Of a stretch of DNA of 64,000 nucleotides, positions 34,843 through 45,771 are shown piece after piece. Under the pieces are notes generated by a model that saw only the letters and a program-made list of their open reading frames with translations, was not told where the DNA came from and searched no databases. A program made the translations under genes and the position numbers. The stretch covers positions 372,001-436,000 of the forward strand of contig JAQOTA010000059.1 of NCBI GenBank assembly GCA_029532415.1, written 5' to 3'. Numbering within the stretch: position 1 is the stretch's first letter; every line of letters starts with the position of its first letter. The DNA comes from Marasmius tenuissimus. Lineage: Eukaryota; Basidiomycota; Agaricomycetes; Agaricales; Marasmiaceae.

Positions 34843-35723
34843 AGTTGGAGTTTGTGTACCAGGATTTGATTGCATGTGTAACTTCACGCCCATCTACGAG
34901 CCACGTTTTGTCCTTATTGTATCATCTGCACGAGCTGCGATCAATTAGGAATGTAGAGATAACCATGTATACACGAAAATCGAGAAAATAACCCAAGCCG
35001 CTGGGCACTGGGCACTGGGTACTGGGTCCGTGCAATCAAGGTATGTACTATGGCGATATAGAAGCTTACAAGCTTACGAGGCTCGCACTCAGGATCTTAC
35101 ATCTTGAGAAGTTATCTTGGTGAGGGACAACTCAGCGATGAACTGAGTGCCGGTTAGAAGTATCTCATCGCGATTATGGATCAACATGGACCTATGACTG
35201 ACTAAGCAAGTCCATGTAACAGCGACTCCACTCGAAGAGAAATTAACGGTGCCTCTATGGCCTGAGTCGATGCAAGTTTTCGACCCCGAGAGAGGTCACC
35301 CAGAGCCAGATGTCAGGCAACACATTTCATACAGCTGCAGCAACCACAACTCTCTCGACCATTATCTTCACGGCATGGCCCCACTCCTTCTGTAGCTACT
35401 CCCGGCCCTCAACTTCGCGGAGGGAGTCTTTCAGTCCTCACGATCGTTTCTCCTGTAAAACATACATTTGACCCGTTGAGTGACAAAACTATTCATACAG
35501 AATCCGCGAATGCATGGGTAAACCAGTGTGTAAAAGCAGAAGCGTAGTTATTGATACAAGTGATGAGACGTGATATCGTGAAACCAAGTAGAAGATATAG
35601 TGAGGAATCAAATCGCTATACAAAGGTAGAACAATACAAGTCGTGAAAATAGAACTCGATAGCAGACGAACATAGATAGCAAACGAACATAGATAACAAA
35701 GAGAAGCAAGATGGAAGTCAAAA
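34843..35723. other. Intergenic; 3' flank shared with family G copy 2
   Basis: The stretch 35160-35330 resembles 41270-41330 plus 41530-41600, so the family G duplication included downstream DNA. An 8-bp tandem repeat (about CTGGGCAC, three units) lies near 35003-35027. No gene is seen. Confidence 0.45.
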
Positions 35724-36942
35724 TCAACTCCTTCTCGACCGCTTGCTTGCCCCTGAGCTCCCCTCGCATCGAGCAGGCTTCGCAGCGTCGAGGATATGCT
35801 GTATCCGCTCCTTCCGCAATCCCATCGCCTCATCCAACCTCCCCAGAATCTCTGCGACTGGAGGCGATGCTTCCAAAGAATACTGCTCCAGGACTGGATC
35901 AGATTTGCCATCGTCAGACTGCGTCTCGGTTTGCCGTGACCATTCCTTGACGCGAGAATCGTCCGTAGTGACCTCCCTGACAGCCTCAGGATCGCGCCAG
36001 GACTCGGAATCGTCCGAGCTGTCTGAACCGGTGGATGCCTCTGATCTGGTTTCTCGCGCACTCGAACTTGTTGTAGAACAATCGGTATATTCCCACTTTC
36101 TGCAGTCCGAGCAACCACAACAACTAGACGAATCCGGCCGTTTCCGTTTCGGGGAAGCGAGCTTGGGAAGAAAGCGGTTGTGGGTCCAGAGAGGCCATTC
36201 CAGCAATATATCGTCCATTGGTGCAATGACGTGCGCTGCAAGAGGCCGTTCTACACGATGCGAGCCAATCGAATGTAGTTCGGTGAAGAAGATGACGACC
36301 AGTGGATGAATCGTAGACATGAATCGAGGGAGTGTGTTGTAGTCGGATACTGCGAGTGACAAAGGTGTCGTGGTACCATCAGGTATACAATGAAATAACA
36401 AAGGTAGCGCTCCCCTTCCTTTAGTCGAGAAGAGAGCGTATTCCCAAGGGCCACTGCCAAAGTCCTGCAAACGTGTTGGCAAGAGATCTGGGCCCAGAGT
36501 TTCACCGCACGCACCTCGAACAGCTGGCGACTCTCTGCTGAGCCAACACCTTTATTGAACTTCATCATCGCAAGTGCTTTCCTAGTAAGAGAAGCCGACG
36601 GAGAAAACGCCAGCTTTTGGCGTTTGATATGACGAACGAGGTCTTTGTGCACTGCAAACAAGATGTAAGTAGATACGTTCAACGAGAGAGGAGCAAACGT
36701 GCCAGTTAATAGATTCTCCTTGCCGTTAAAGGGAAAGCTGCTTTCTCGGAGTCCAAATATCCATTCAAACCGATGTAAAGCCTATACCACAGATAAGCAC
36801 ACTCGCTGTAGGATCGTGACTGAAGATGAGAAAAACGCACCTTGGAATTGGTAACTTCATCTTCCGAAACCAGTTGGAATGTTTCCAGCTCAATACCCCC
36901 GTCTGTTTGCGTCGTGATATCTTGCAGGTTTAAGGTATACAT
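35724..36942 (-). CDS. CxCxxCxxWEY-family protein, copy F
   Basis: ATG at 36940-36942 (MYTLNLQDITTQTDG). Exon 2 reads ALHRFEWIFGLRESSFPF, exon 3 VHKDLVRHIKRQKLAF then ESRQLFE, and exon 4 DFGSGPWEYALFSTK, PDGTTTPLSLAV, SPKRKRPDSSSCCGCSDC, RKWEYT, an acidic Ser region, SRVKEWSRQTE and the end SKRSRRS. The intron after exon 2 seems to use a GC donor (GCACGT) where the paralogues use GT. It is closest to copy E. The frame is open in all inferred exons. Function unknown. Confidence 0.68.
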
Positions 36943-38129
36943 CGAGATAAGTGGTTGGGATGACGGTTCGGTCAAAGTTGAGATGCACGACGCGTGACAA
37001 GTAACGTTACGGTTGAATCACGGTTCGCGGTCACGGGACTATCTCCCACTTAACCTCGAACCATCACTGCCAGGCCCATTGTTCCCATCCTTAAGGGCAC
37101 ACGAGCGCGCCAATCCCCGACTCTCCAGTAGCAACTCTACTTTGAGACAGTAGACTTGGGATTCGTTCGATCATTCTAGGTGAAAGACGAACAGATCTCA
37201 AAATATGACTTCATACTGCAGAAACTGACAAGAGATTTATTCAGTAACCCGACGTGCCACTCTGACTCGTAGAGAAATATAGTCATCATTCAGTTCAAAA
37301 GACTCTGAGGGTGCTGGTCAAACATTGATCAGCGCATCAGCCACCCGTTTCTCGACCAGCAGAGCCGGGACCACCCTCAAACTGCCTATGCTTTTGTAAA
37401 TTATGCTGAAAGATATTAGGAGTGCAAACTGAGCCCTGGCTGTCTTCAAATTGAAGAGAATAACGAGGCGATCGGAACGAGCTGGACGGAAACTGACTGG
37501 GTTGACCACAGTTGCCTTGCCTTAGCCCGAGGACCTTTGTATAGTGCAACAGCGAGAGCAACTCCCCAACGGTATGTTACCGGTTCAGCAGAAGAAACAA
37601 TGAAACAATTCAGAAGAGCGCTGCTCGTCACCCGGCCTTGACGGGCCGGCTCCTCGCAGCGCCCAGGGATGGAGTTCTGTAGCAGAAAACCAGAGAAAAC
37701 CTCATCAAGGGAATAGGCTAGGTTCAAGAACTCCTGGGGCCTGAGAGCTGTCCATCCAGATTCCACGTAGGAGAGCATGCACTTGCTAGAGATATACCAG
37801 TTGTCCGATGCCGCTCATGATAGTGTGGAAAGGTTGGTATCCAAGCTTTAGCCGTGTTCTCGAGGGAAAAAGGAGGAAAGGATTTTTTTCCCTGGGCGAC
37901 AAAACAGTAGTCCAACGAGCACGTGCCAAGCTATCAGGTGACTGCTCTCACGTGATGCAGTGATCGGGCGACAACAAAGCCCTCCTCTCAAGAGAGTCAG
38001 GGATTGTTGTTGGCCGTCCACCAGTTTTACCTCTGTGCTGAAGATTCGTGTTGTTCGGATAACTCATTGTGTTGGTGCCATGATAGTCCTCTCCTGATGA
38101 GGCAAGAGGCTCTCCTTACCGCCATTGTG
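36943..38129. other. Intergenic, nothing recognised
   Basis: No coding or RNA feature is supported in this spacer between divergent genes. It runs up to the target duplication of the MITE at 38138. Confidence 0.4.
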
Positions 38130-38137
38130 GCCATAGG

Positions 38138-38696
38138 CAAGGGGTGTCACCCGGGCATCTCGGTCATATGGGGTAGGGGGGGGAGGGGGGGTCCCCAAGG
38201 CCTTAAGGTCAAAAGGTGACCCCCTCTGAAGTATGTTCTGGGACAGTCTTGGGAGCACTTTCGAGATTTTTCAGCCTTCATTTAGGATGTTGGGCAGCTG
38301 TGGAATGAAGCAGCTGGCCAAAATAGCCCATCTTGCATGATTTTGCTCCAAAATCTGGCATGGACCGTACAGGCCGCCAAATTTGGAAGGTATATCCCAT
38401 CAAAGACGGAGTTTGGGTTCCAGTTTCCGGACCTTCCCATTGAACGTAAAATTCTCTAGTTCAACCTACCCAGCTTTTACTGGTACTTGGAGGCTCTTAG
38501 TACCTATTCTGTAGCTTTAGCACCTGTTTAGGCCGGGCAATACACCATTGGGACGTGCTTACTGGGTGGGACTGACATGTGACTGTGGGAAACACCTTCC
38601 CAAAATGGTAGGAGGGAGGGGGGAGGGGGGGTCCCGAGGGGCCTTAAGATCATATGGGAAGATCATATCTAAAGTTTTTTTTGGTGACACCCCTTG
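38138..38696. mobile_element. hAT-type MITE, 559 bp
   Basis: The perfect 14-bp terminal inverted repeats are CAAGGGGTGTCACC (38138-38151) and its reverse complement (38683-38696). The 8-bp direct repeat GCCATAGG flanks both sides (38130-38137 and 38697-38704). An 8-bp duplication with TIRs starting CA(A/G)GG is typical of hAT elements. There is no transposase. G-rich segments with an AGGCCTTAA core occur twice in direct orientation near the two ends (about 38175-38210 and 38605-38652). It ends about 170 bp upstream of the family G copy 2 start and so sits in its promoter region. Confidence 0.75.
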
Positions 38697-38872
38697 GCCA
38701 TAGGTCTAGTCCCAAAATGAGAACCCCTCAAACGACTCACTATCCCTCTTCATTCCTTTGTTGTATGACTATCATGCCTCTCGGATTGGGTCTACTTCAA
38801 TCGCTCACCTATTTAGGATGGCTCCAGGTTTGTAACCTTGCCTTCACTCCCCTCTCCACCTTTTTGCTCAAG

Positions 38873-40900
38873 ATGAGTGATGACAACATATTCTCTGCTC
38901 CGACGAAGTCCTCTCCTCGCCTAGTTCACCCTCCAGCAATCAGTGCCTCTGCTTCACGTCCGATTGAAGAGCTGGAGAATGAAGACTCCACTGTAATCAT
39001 GTCGGATTTCAGTCCATCGGCATTTACGGAGAATCCGCACATCTCTACAGACGCCTCACGAGACCAAGAATTGGGTCACCTTGATGATGTGCCCTTCAAG
39101 CTCGAAGACTCAGTGCAGCCAGACCCAACCAGTACAGATGAGCAGGTCTACTTGCTTGTACACGATCACGCTGCTACTCCTGCTCCCATTGCTGGCCCTA
39201 GCTCATTTGCAACACCTTGGTTGGGAACGAAAGTCGTGGCCTCTGAGACCTTCACTCCTATGCCTTACAAGAAGGCTGTAGGACGCGATTACTCCCGAAC
39301 GACAATATACCAGAAGACTTCGATCATGCATATATACGGCGAACATGGCGTCCTGACCCTGTTTGGATTTGCCCTTCACATGTGCCACGTCCTCGCTGTC
39401 GCTACAAAAGCTAAGCTGGTGAGCATCTACTCATTTTTTTCCGCCGCAAACAGACCGTGTACTCACATCAACATGATGCTATAGCTTGATGATGTTGCTC
39501 ACAGTATCAGAGACGGAGTCATCAATATCAGCTCTTCATTGAATTTCTGGATCCGTGAGTGCCGCCTCACCATATCGAATCCCTTCTCTCATATCCTATC
39601 CCTTACACCGGGGTCAAGCACCGTGTGAGGTGGGGTCCAACTCACACCATGTGAGTTGCCCTTGTGAGTTGCCTTTGTTGAGCACGACAGGTTGCCTTTA
39701 TGATTTTTGAAGGGCAAAAACTATCCTTTGTGCAGGTAACAGGCATCTCACAAGGGCCAGGTCACACGGTGTGAGTTAGACCCCACCTCACATGGTGCTT
39801 GCCCCTGGTGTTAGTCACCTTGACGTTCCACCACGCAATCGACACCGGTCTGATCAAGTTCGTGCCCAAGGAGGAAACGATGGAAGTTATGAAACATTAT
39901 CTAGAAGAACTCCATGGCCTCAGGAGGAGACTGAAAAACAACGAGATAAGTTTGGATATGTACAACGAGATAGTAAACGGTGATCTTTGACGAAGGAAGG
40001 TGAGTACAGTGATGATCTATACTATGATACATACTAAATTCATGTTTTGGAAGCTCTTCCCAGCCGCCAATTATGCGTACAAGATTGTAGGTGTTTTGTG
40101 CAAAGCAGGCTTCATCATCCCTCGACACAAAGTGGACGAGAGTTCCGATTTGCCTGTCGAAGAGGTTCACAATGAGGATACCAATTATGAAGTCACAATT
40201 AAGCGTTTCCCGATACCTTTACCCTGCCCTATGAGTATCTACATCTTGGCCTCGTTCATGGTGAATGACTATTTCTGATGCTTTGTCCGTTTCCCCCAGC
40301 CGAAAGTGTGTGTGTCTGAAGGATCCGCCGGTTCACTGAATAAAGACACGAAGCCCCACGTTCTTCTCAAGGTCAGATCCATCAATCCAACGAAATACGA
40401 CGAGGACAAAGTCTTCTGGCTTTGGCAAGACCCATTTTTCGTTCTAATCAATGTGGGGGAGCTCATTCACACCTTACGCAAACGATGGGAGGCGAAGAAC
40501 ACCGCCCCGTTCTCGCTTGGTTCATTTATCACTGAAAAGAAGCATTGTCTGTTACTCTGGCAGGCTTTCAAGATCTACAAGTCAATACTGGACGTGCCTG
40601 CTCCACATGATCCCATTTAGGACTCGCATGACTCTCTGTCGGGCTCCAACACTGCGGAAGGCTACTCACTCCAGGACTGCTTTGTCGAGAGCTGCCGACC
40701 AGTCTTGAGCCAGTACACTGAGGACTAAGGATCGTCAAGCCGCTGGGTCTGAGCACAAGGCCGGTACTAAGAGGAACACATCCGCTATGGATGGAGACGA
40801 GAGTAGGACTGAAGGTACTCGCAGGTCCAGGCGTTTAAAACGTGAAGAGCCCGAGAGTCTCAAAGATCCGAAAGGGAAGGAGCGAGAGCGGTTGTAAATT
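38873..40900 (+). CDS. Unknown family G, copy 2 (possibly damaged)
   Basis: ATG at 38873-38875 (MSDDNIFSAPTKSS). Exon 1 ends at 39418 with GFALHMCHVLAVATKAKL, exon 2 is 39485-39554 (..INISSSLNFW) and exon 3 starts 39815 (LTLTFHHAIDTGLIKF). The later blocks LFPAANYAYKIVGVL and VFWLWQDPFFVLINVGEL match copy 1. A TGA in VNGDL-stop-RRK near 39990 lies where copy 1 has Pro-Arg; either an earlier donor is used or the gene is a pseudogene. The basic C-terminal region of copy 1 is only partly kept. The intron between exons 2 and 3 carries a MITE. Confidence 0.5.
39606..39810. mobile_element. PIF/Harbinger-like MITE in an intron, 205 bp
   Basis: The long imperfect terminal inverted repeats (about 45 bp) start CACCGGGGTCAAGCACCGTG on the left and CACCAGGGGCAAGCACCATG on the reverse-complemented right. 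TTA direct repeats flank both ends (39603-39605 and 39811-39813); a 3-bp TWA duplication is the mark of PIF/Harbinger. There is no coding capacity. The right-hand TTA plus the next G forms the 3' splice site TTAG of the host intron. Confidence 0.78.
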
Positions 40901-41998
40901 TTGGTTTTTGCGTACCTTGATGCTTTCTAATTTTGTACCATACGGTCTTGTAATATCTTTTTCAATTTTACATTCACTCGAGTACGCTTTGACCATATCA
41001 TCGCTGTAATCTCAAGGAGATGGAGATTGGGACATAGACAGGTAGTCTTTCCTGGTCTCTCTTGCGTATGGATCCACACGGACTGGCAAATATTTGTGGG
41101 AAAGTATGTAGATTGCCTGGTTGGTCCTCATACACCATACAATCAAACTCGAAAACAGATAGATTGACAAAGGGTCACTTCCACAGACGCAGAATATAGA
41201 GGAAGAGTCGTGTAAGGATTCATAGTGCCTCTCTGACCTGGTAGTCAGTTGCAGTGCTTCGAGCGAAACAAGTATTCATTGTGATTATGTATCAACATGA
41301 ACCTATGACTGACCAAGCAAATCCGATAGCAACTCTTGGAGGTATGAGAGCCGAGATGAAGGTATCCATGCAAGTACTAAATATACCAGCACGGCCGATT
41401 CATAACCAAAATAATAGAGGTGGCTTGTATTCGTGATGCGGGAAGGCAAACTAAGCCACTTGACTGGAGATTGCAATGCAGTATGCGCACACAAGGCCTC
41501 GGGGTGTTGACGTGGTAGAGCGCTGAAAGCGAGATTGACGATGTCTCAGACTCTATGGCCAGGATCAATGCAGGTCTTTGAGACAGGGTCACCCAGCCAC
41601 CGTATGTCTCGTTCCCTATGGCGGTAACCACATCCCACCACTCTCTCTATACTCTCTTTATCCCCTTGCCTTCCTCTCAAGTGCCCCGTCCCTCAGACAC
41701 CCTCTTTTGCGCACAATCCAACACGTCTGCACAGTGAATCCCCCGGTCTTCCCCTGGTCGCCCACTGGTGGGCCATCAGGCCATGATCAATCTGCTCATT
41801 TACACCCACTTGAGAGTCAGCCGGCAGGCTGGCGGGTCCAAATTCATACTTCTCTCTGAACAGAAGAGATAAGTCACAACAGACCCAAATTGGTCAACTC
41901 GGGGGACCTTCTTTGCAATTTCAAGCCGAAGGGTCAGCTAGTGATCCCTGAGTGGACATAAAAAACCAGTAAAGGCATACTTGACCTTGAATGGGCGG
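40901..41998. other. Intergenic; 3' flank shared with family G copy 1
   Basis: The segments 41270-41330 and 41530-41600 resemble 35160-35330; the DNA between them (about 41335-41530) is absent from the other flank and may be an insertion. No gene is supported. Confidence 0.45.
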
Positions 41999-42146
41999 TG
42001 TAGTAGGGGGTTTCCCACAATATTGTCATAGATTGGCCCTGTTTGGCCACATAGATCCACGTTGGTAGAGCATGTACACAGATCTTATCATTAGACCACA
42101 TACACACACACATTCATCACAGCATCAGCTCAGTTGCACTGTCCCA
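41999..42146 (+). repeat. 5' LTR, 148 bp
   Basis: It starts TGTAGTAGGGGG and ends TGTCCCA, with the TG..CA ends usual for LTRs. It matches 51159-51306 along its whole length with four substitutions and no indel. Confidence 0.9.
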
Positions 42147-42149
42147 TCT

Positions 42150-42175
42150 TGGTGACGAGAGCGCGATTCGAGACA
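42150..42175 (+). other. tRNA primer binding site of the Gypsy element
   Basis: TGGTGACGAGAGCGCG starts three bases after the LTR and continues with GATTCGA, the complement of a tRNA T-loop. The site therefore appears to pair with the acceptor stem and T-arm of a host tRNA ending in CCA. Which tRNA is not settled. Confidence 0.65.
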
Positions 42176-42665
42176 CTCATGAACCAGAACAATGAATGAA
42201 CCCGAATCAGCACTCGAACCATAACCAGAAATTGAACCACAACAACTAGCAGCAATAGGCACCAGGAAGAAACTAGCATCAGTGAGGCAGCGGGGATCAG
42301 ACGGGAGATTTATTGTAACAACGTCAACGCCTACACTATCTACAGACTTCAGCACCGAGTCTTCTCTATCCACACTATCATCAGGCTCCGTATCATTTCC
42401 ATCCACACACGAGGCAGCACGAGCACCAAGTGAATCACCACTGAGAGCACAGGAACCTACAGAGAACCATCTTCTGTGGTTGAACCAAGCCACAGCCAGA
42501 CGAGGACTAGACTTCATATCAGCATCAGCACCACTGTCGAGAGTACTGTCCACGAAACCAGACTCACTGTTTATCACGAGACCACCAACACCAGGTTCCA
42601 AAGAAACATCCCCATTCATTAGACCAGAAACCCCGAACCCAACGACAACGGTACAAAAGACGACG

Positions 42666-43904
42666 ATGGCGACGAGTGCAGAGATGCCGCTATGGGGAGG
42701 AGAGATAGGAGAACAGATGACGTTGAAACTTTTCTTGAAGAGAGCGGAATGGTGCATGGGTCAGATGCAGAGGAAGCCGGAAGAGTACATCGCGTCAATG
42801 CACTTGTTCTTTAAGGATGGGAGTCGGGCAGAGACGTGGCACAAGGAGCTGGAGGAATCAGAGAAAGAGAAAGGCTGGACTCACTACAGTAAGCTGCTGT
42901 TGGCGGAGTTTCCAACAAGGAAGATTGTAGCAAAGACGGCAGCAGACTACATCAGGGATCTACACAATATGAGCCTACCTATGGAAGGGCTGGACGTCAA
43001 GAACAAAGAGATGAACCAGTGGCCACATGAGAAGTTTGCCAACAATCTTTGGAAAGTCGCGAAAGCTGCACGTGTCTCAGAAACAGCCTCCAAAATCTAC
43101 AGCGTGCACAAGAAGCTGCTGAAGATCCTGCAGAGCATGGTTAGCAAACAAGCAACGAATTGGAAGATGTTTGTGGAGGAGCTGAAGGCGGTAGAGATCA
43201 AAGTGATCAAAGAGAAGTTGGAGACGGTGAAGGACATCGAAGGGTTGAAGGCACAACAGGCAGTGCTCCAGGTACCGGATTCACCAAGAACGAGGCTAGC
43301 GAACTCGCTCAGCAACATGCGAATCACCCAAAGCACGAACCAACCACATTACGGGAACCAAGGAGCAGGAGGAAACAGGACTCCCGCAGCAGACCCGTTC
43401 ATGTTGAATGCCAGCGGTAGAGGAAACCTATTCCAGAATGCCCAATGTCAGCAGCAGCCGCAACCACTCTATCAGCAACCTGTTTGTCGAATGCAACTCA
43501 CTGATGCCCAACGAGAAATGCTGAAAGCAAACGTCAACCGATACGAGCAGAAGCTGAATACCCCTGAGGGCAACGTTCTTTGGAGACAGGACCTCATCAC
43601 GTTCACCAACCAGTGGAGTCGAGCACCGCCGAACAAGAACATGGTCTGGCCAATAGCTCCAGGAACACAGAAACCGGGTATGGGAGAATGTTTCATATGT
43701 GGAGGACCGAGCCATGGCAGAGGAGTTCAATGCATGTCGACCACTACGATTGGCGAGCAAGAGAGGAACTATAGGAGATTTGTACAAGGAGTGGTGGGAG
43801 TGTTTCAGAGACCAGCAGCGAGGGTGTATGCAGTAACCATGGCGAATGATATAGACTGGATGCTGGAAGGGTACTCGGGAAATGGGGAGGGGTTGACAGC
43901 CTAG
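42666..43904 (+). CDS. Gypsy Gag-like protein
   Basis: The first ATG in a long open frame is 42666-42668 (MATSAEMPLWGGE); the frame is also open upstream from 42282 without an ATG. The helical capsid-like region contains FLKRAEWCMGQM and YIASMHLFFKDGS. A Gln/Asn-rich linker follows, then a zinc-knuckle-like motif CFICGGPSHGRGVQC with spacing C-x2-C-x4-H-x5-C, one residue longer than the standard knuckle. It would form the particle shell that packages the element RNA. No stop or frameshift is seen, so Gag is the best-preserved part. Confidence 0.7.
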   Translation: MATSAEMPLWGGEIGEQMTLKLFLKRAEWCMGQMQRKPEEYIASMHLFFKDGSRAETWHKELEESEKEKGWTHYSKLLLAEFPTRKIVAKTAADYIRDLHNMSLPMEGLDVKNKEMNQWPHEKFANNLWKVAKAARVSETASKIYSVHKKLLKILQSMVSKQATNWKMFVEELKAVEIKVIKEKLETVKDIEGLKAQQAVLQVPDSPRTRLANSLSNMRITQSTNQPHYGNQGAGGNRTPAADPFMLNASGRGNLFQNAQCQQQPQPLYQQPVCRMQLTDAQREMLKANVNRYEQKLNTPEGNVLWRQDLITFTNQWSRAPPNKNMVWPIAPGTQKPGMGECFICGGPSHGRGVQCMSTTTIGEQERNYRRFVQGVVGVFQRPAARVYAVTMANDIDWMLEGYSGNGEGLTA

Positions 43905-44044
43905 ACGGCAGCCGTGCAATCCCGGAGGAGAATTCTTTCTTGGACACTCAGACTCTCAATGCTATGCATGTACAGCCTAGCAAAAATAATATTATCGATG
44001 TTTGTTCAGTGCAAAGAATCTGAAGCCATGCAAGTGACCTGTTC

Positions 44045-44605
44045 ATGCTCGAGGTGGAACTGGTAGACGGGGACAGAAGGTCGAAGTTGGTGAGCAGGAT
44101 GGTAGACGATGGTGCAATGGGGGTGGGACTAAGTAAGGAACTATACAAGAAAGTGAAGGATGAGATAGGAGGATGGGGAGAGTCGAAGAGGTGGATGAAA
44201 ATGGCAGACGGGGTGCTAGTACCCGGGATCGCAAATTGGAAAGGAGTGGTGAGGGTGAAAGGATTGGAGGTGGAAGTGGCGCTGGAGGTGTTTGATAGTG
44301 GAGGTCATTGGGACTTCCTGTTTGGAAAGCTGCTGCTCCAAACATTTGAAGCAGTCTATGACTATGGAAAAGACATGCTGGTGGTGAAGAAAGGGAAGGA
44401 GGTGAGGAAGGTGTTCAACGAAGGGTTGGGGAGAAAGATAGAGAGGAAGAGAACCACAAAGCCGTTGGTTGCAAACGTCGAGAAGGTCGCAGGTGAAGAG
44501 GAAGACGCCAGACCTAGACAACAGGAAAAAGCGTGCAACCATGGCAGGGTGATTGTGAATACGGAAGCCCTGTGGAATAGGGAAGTCTTAGTTGAATTTC
44601 CATAA
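44045..44605 (+). CDS. Gypsy aspartic protease domain
   Basis: A retropepsin-like region with VDDGAMGVGLS at the position of the usual D(T/S)GA active site, then MADGVLVPG and FDSGGHWDFLFGKLLL, the second part of a retroviral protease fold. DDGA in place of D(S/T)GA still keeps the catalytic Asp, and I believe this form occurs in related fungal elements. The frame ends at 44605. In a normal element the reverse transcriptase would follow directly, but an insert of about 2.4-2.7 kb lies in between. Confidence 0.6.
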   Translation: MLEVELVDGDRRSKLVSRMVDDGAMGVGLSKELYKKVKDEIGGWGESKRWMKMADGVLVPGIANWKGVVRVKGLEVEVALEVFDSGGHWDFLFGKLLLQTFEAVYDYGKDMLVVKKGKEVRKVFNEGLGRKIERKRTTKPLVANVEKVAGEEEDARPRQQEKACNHGRVIVNTEALWNREVLVEFP

Positions 44606-44694
44606 GAAGAAGAAGAGATACCCACTCACAACGGTATTGCGCTTATAACATAAACGTAACAAAAGCTATATGTTTTATGCATAATTTAGTGCAA

Positions 44695-44790
44695 AAGGTA
44701 CTGACGGGGTTCGAACTAGTGACTAGTATTACGAGTTATTCACCGACGGAGATACCATTCGACTATAGGAGTATAATAGACGTACTGCCG
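44695..44790 (-). other. tRNA-like sequence with A-box and B-box motifs
   Basis: Read on the minus strand, TAGTCGAATGG fits the Pol III A box and GTTCGAACC fits the B box, 49 bases apart. The arms do not fold into a convincing tRNA. On the plus strand, GGTACTGACGGGGTTCGAAC looks like a second primer binding site. It could be a tRNA-derived element or a remnant of another LTR element. Confidence 0.3.
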
Positions 44791-45106
44791 TAGGCATGAA
44801 TATGCCCGCCGGCCAAAGCACAGAGACCGACGGAACACTCAGGGTGCAAGAGTGATCAAGTAGCCAGTTACAATTGAGTACGGATGAAACGATAAATACC
44901 GGCGGTACTAGTTAACTCTACAGTACCCGGAACTCTAGCTGGGGCTACTGATGGGTAATCTACGGGGAGAGTTGAGTATTGGAAGTCACCGATTAAAAGG
45001 ACTCCGTACTAAAGTTAAGAGAAGCATTGTAAGGGCTAAGCTCGAGGACAGAGAGATTAGGGCTACTATTGGTTTCCGATGGTGGAGGAACAGGGTTGTT
45101 CATCCT

Positions 45107-45630
45107 TCAAATAGCGTCGGCGGGATTGTAAAAGAACATCTTGACGGGGACAGCCTCACAAGGCGTAAGAATGGGAAGAGCATTGAATACAGCATCGACC
45201 CAGGCTCTCGGAGCACCAGGGATAAGCGCCATTGAAACAGAAAGGACTCCAATCTCCGCGATCGACTGAGCATACCGACAGGTCTGCTTGTCAAGGATGT
45301 CTAGGAAGGTCGTTCCGTCGGTATCAGGGCAAAGGTACAAGAAATCTTGTAGGGGATCAAGTCGGGAAACAGTGTCCCGTAGGAAGGAGTCCTCCTGACT
45401 AAAAAGAACGTAGAACTGTAGGAAGAGGGCAAAATAAGCCTCTCGATTCCCAGTGCAGAGTTCGTCAAGTTGTCGAGCCTGCTTGGAGTGTCTGGCTGGT
45501 AGAATTATAGCCTTTTCGAAGGGAGGGTGGATCTCTGATTAAGAGTTAGCAATAATATGGAGGCTAAAAGGGGGTATAACTTGCCTTTGTAGATAGCTCT
45601 GAAGCAAGAGAGGATACGGGCAGAATCCAT
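45107..45630 (-). CDS. Small unknown protein inside the Gypsy element, copy 2 (intact)
   Basis: Two exons, 45630-45585 and 45534-45107, are joined by a 50-nt intron with a GC donor (GCAAGT), a CTAAC branch site and a CAG acceptor, giving 157 residues. The start is MDSARILSCFRAIYK. Later comes YAQSIAEIGVLSVSMALIPG, then RAWVDAVF, and the end is FYNPADAI. Not recognised; the downstream part is mildly hydrophobic. It is antisense to the retrotransposon genes. The neighbour at 45772-46346 is a paralogue (compare AFAIKQVGLLSTVMAQMPRH and KAWCNEVF). The intact frame and intron suggest a real gene and not retrotransposon sequence. Confidence 0.55.
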
Positions 45631-45771
45631 AGCAGATCGAAGTAACAGGACAAGGACCGCCGGAGTAAAATTTACACTGCTGGGATAAAAATCCGAGTCA
45701 CAACCTTATCGATGGGGGAAGAACATTGACCCACGGTCTTACTATGTATTGAGACTAGCCTAAGGAATACC

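Noticed and set aside
44216..44625. Minus-strand proteins over the protease
   Set aside because: Composition matches the mirror of the protease frame; they are shadows.
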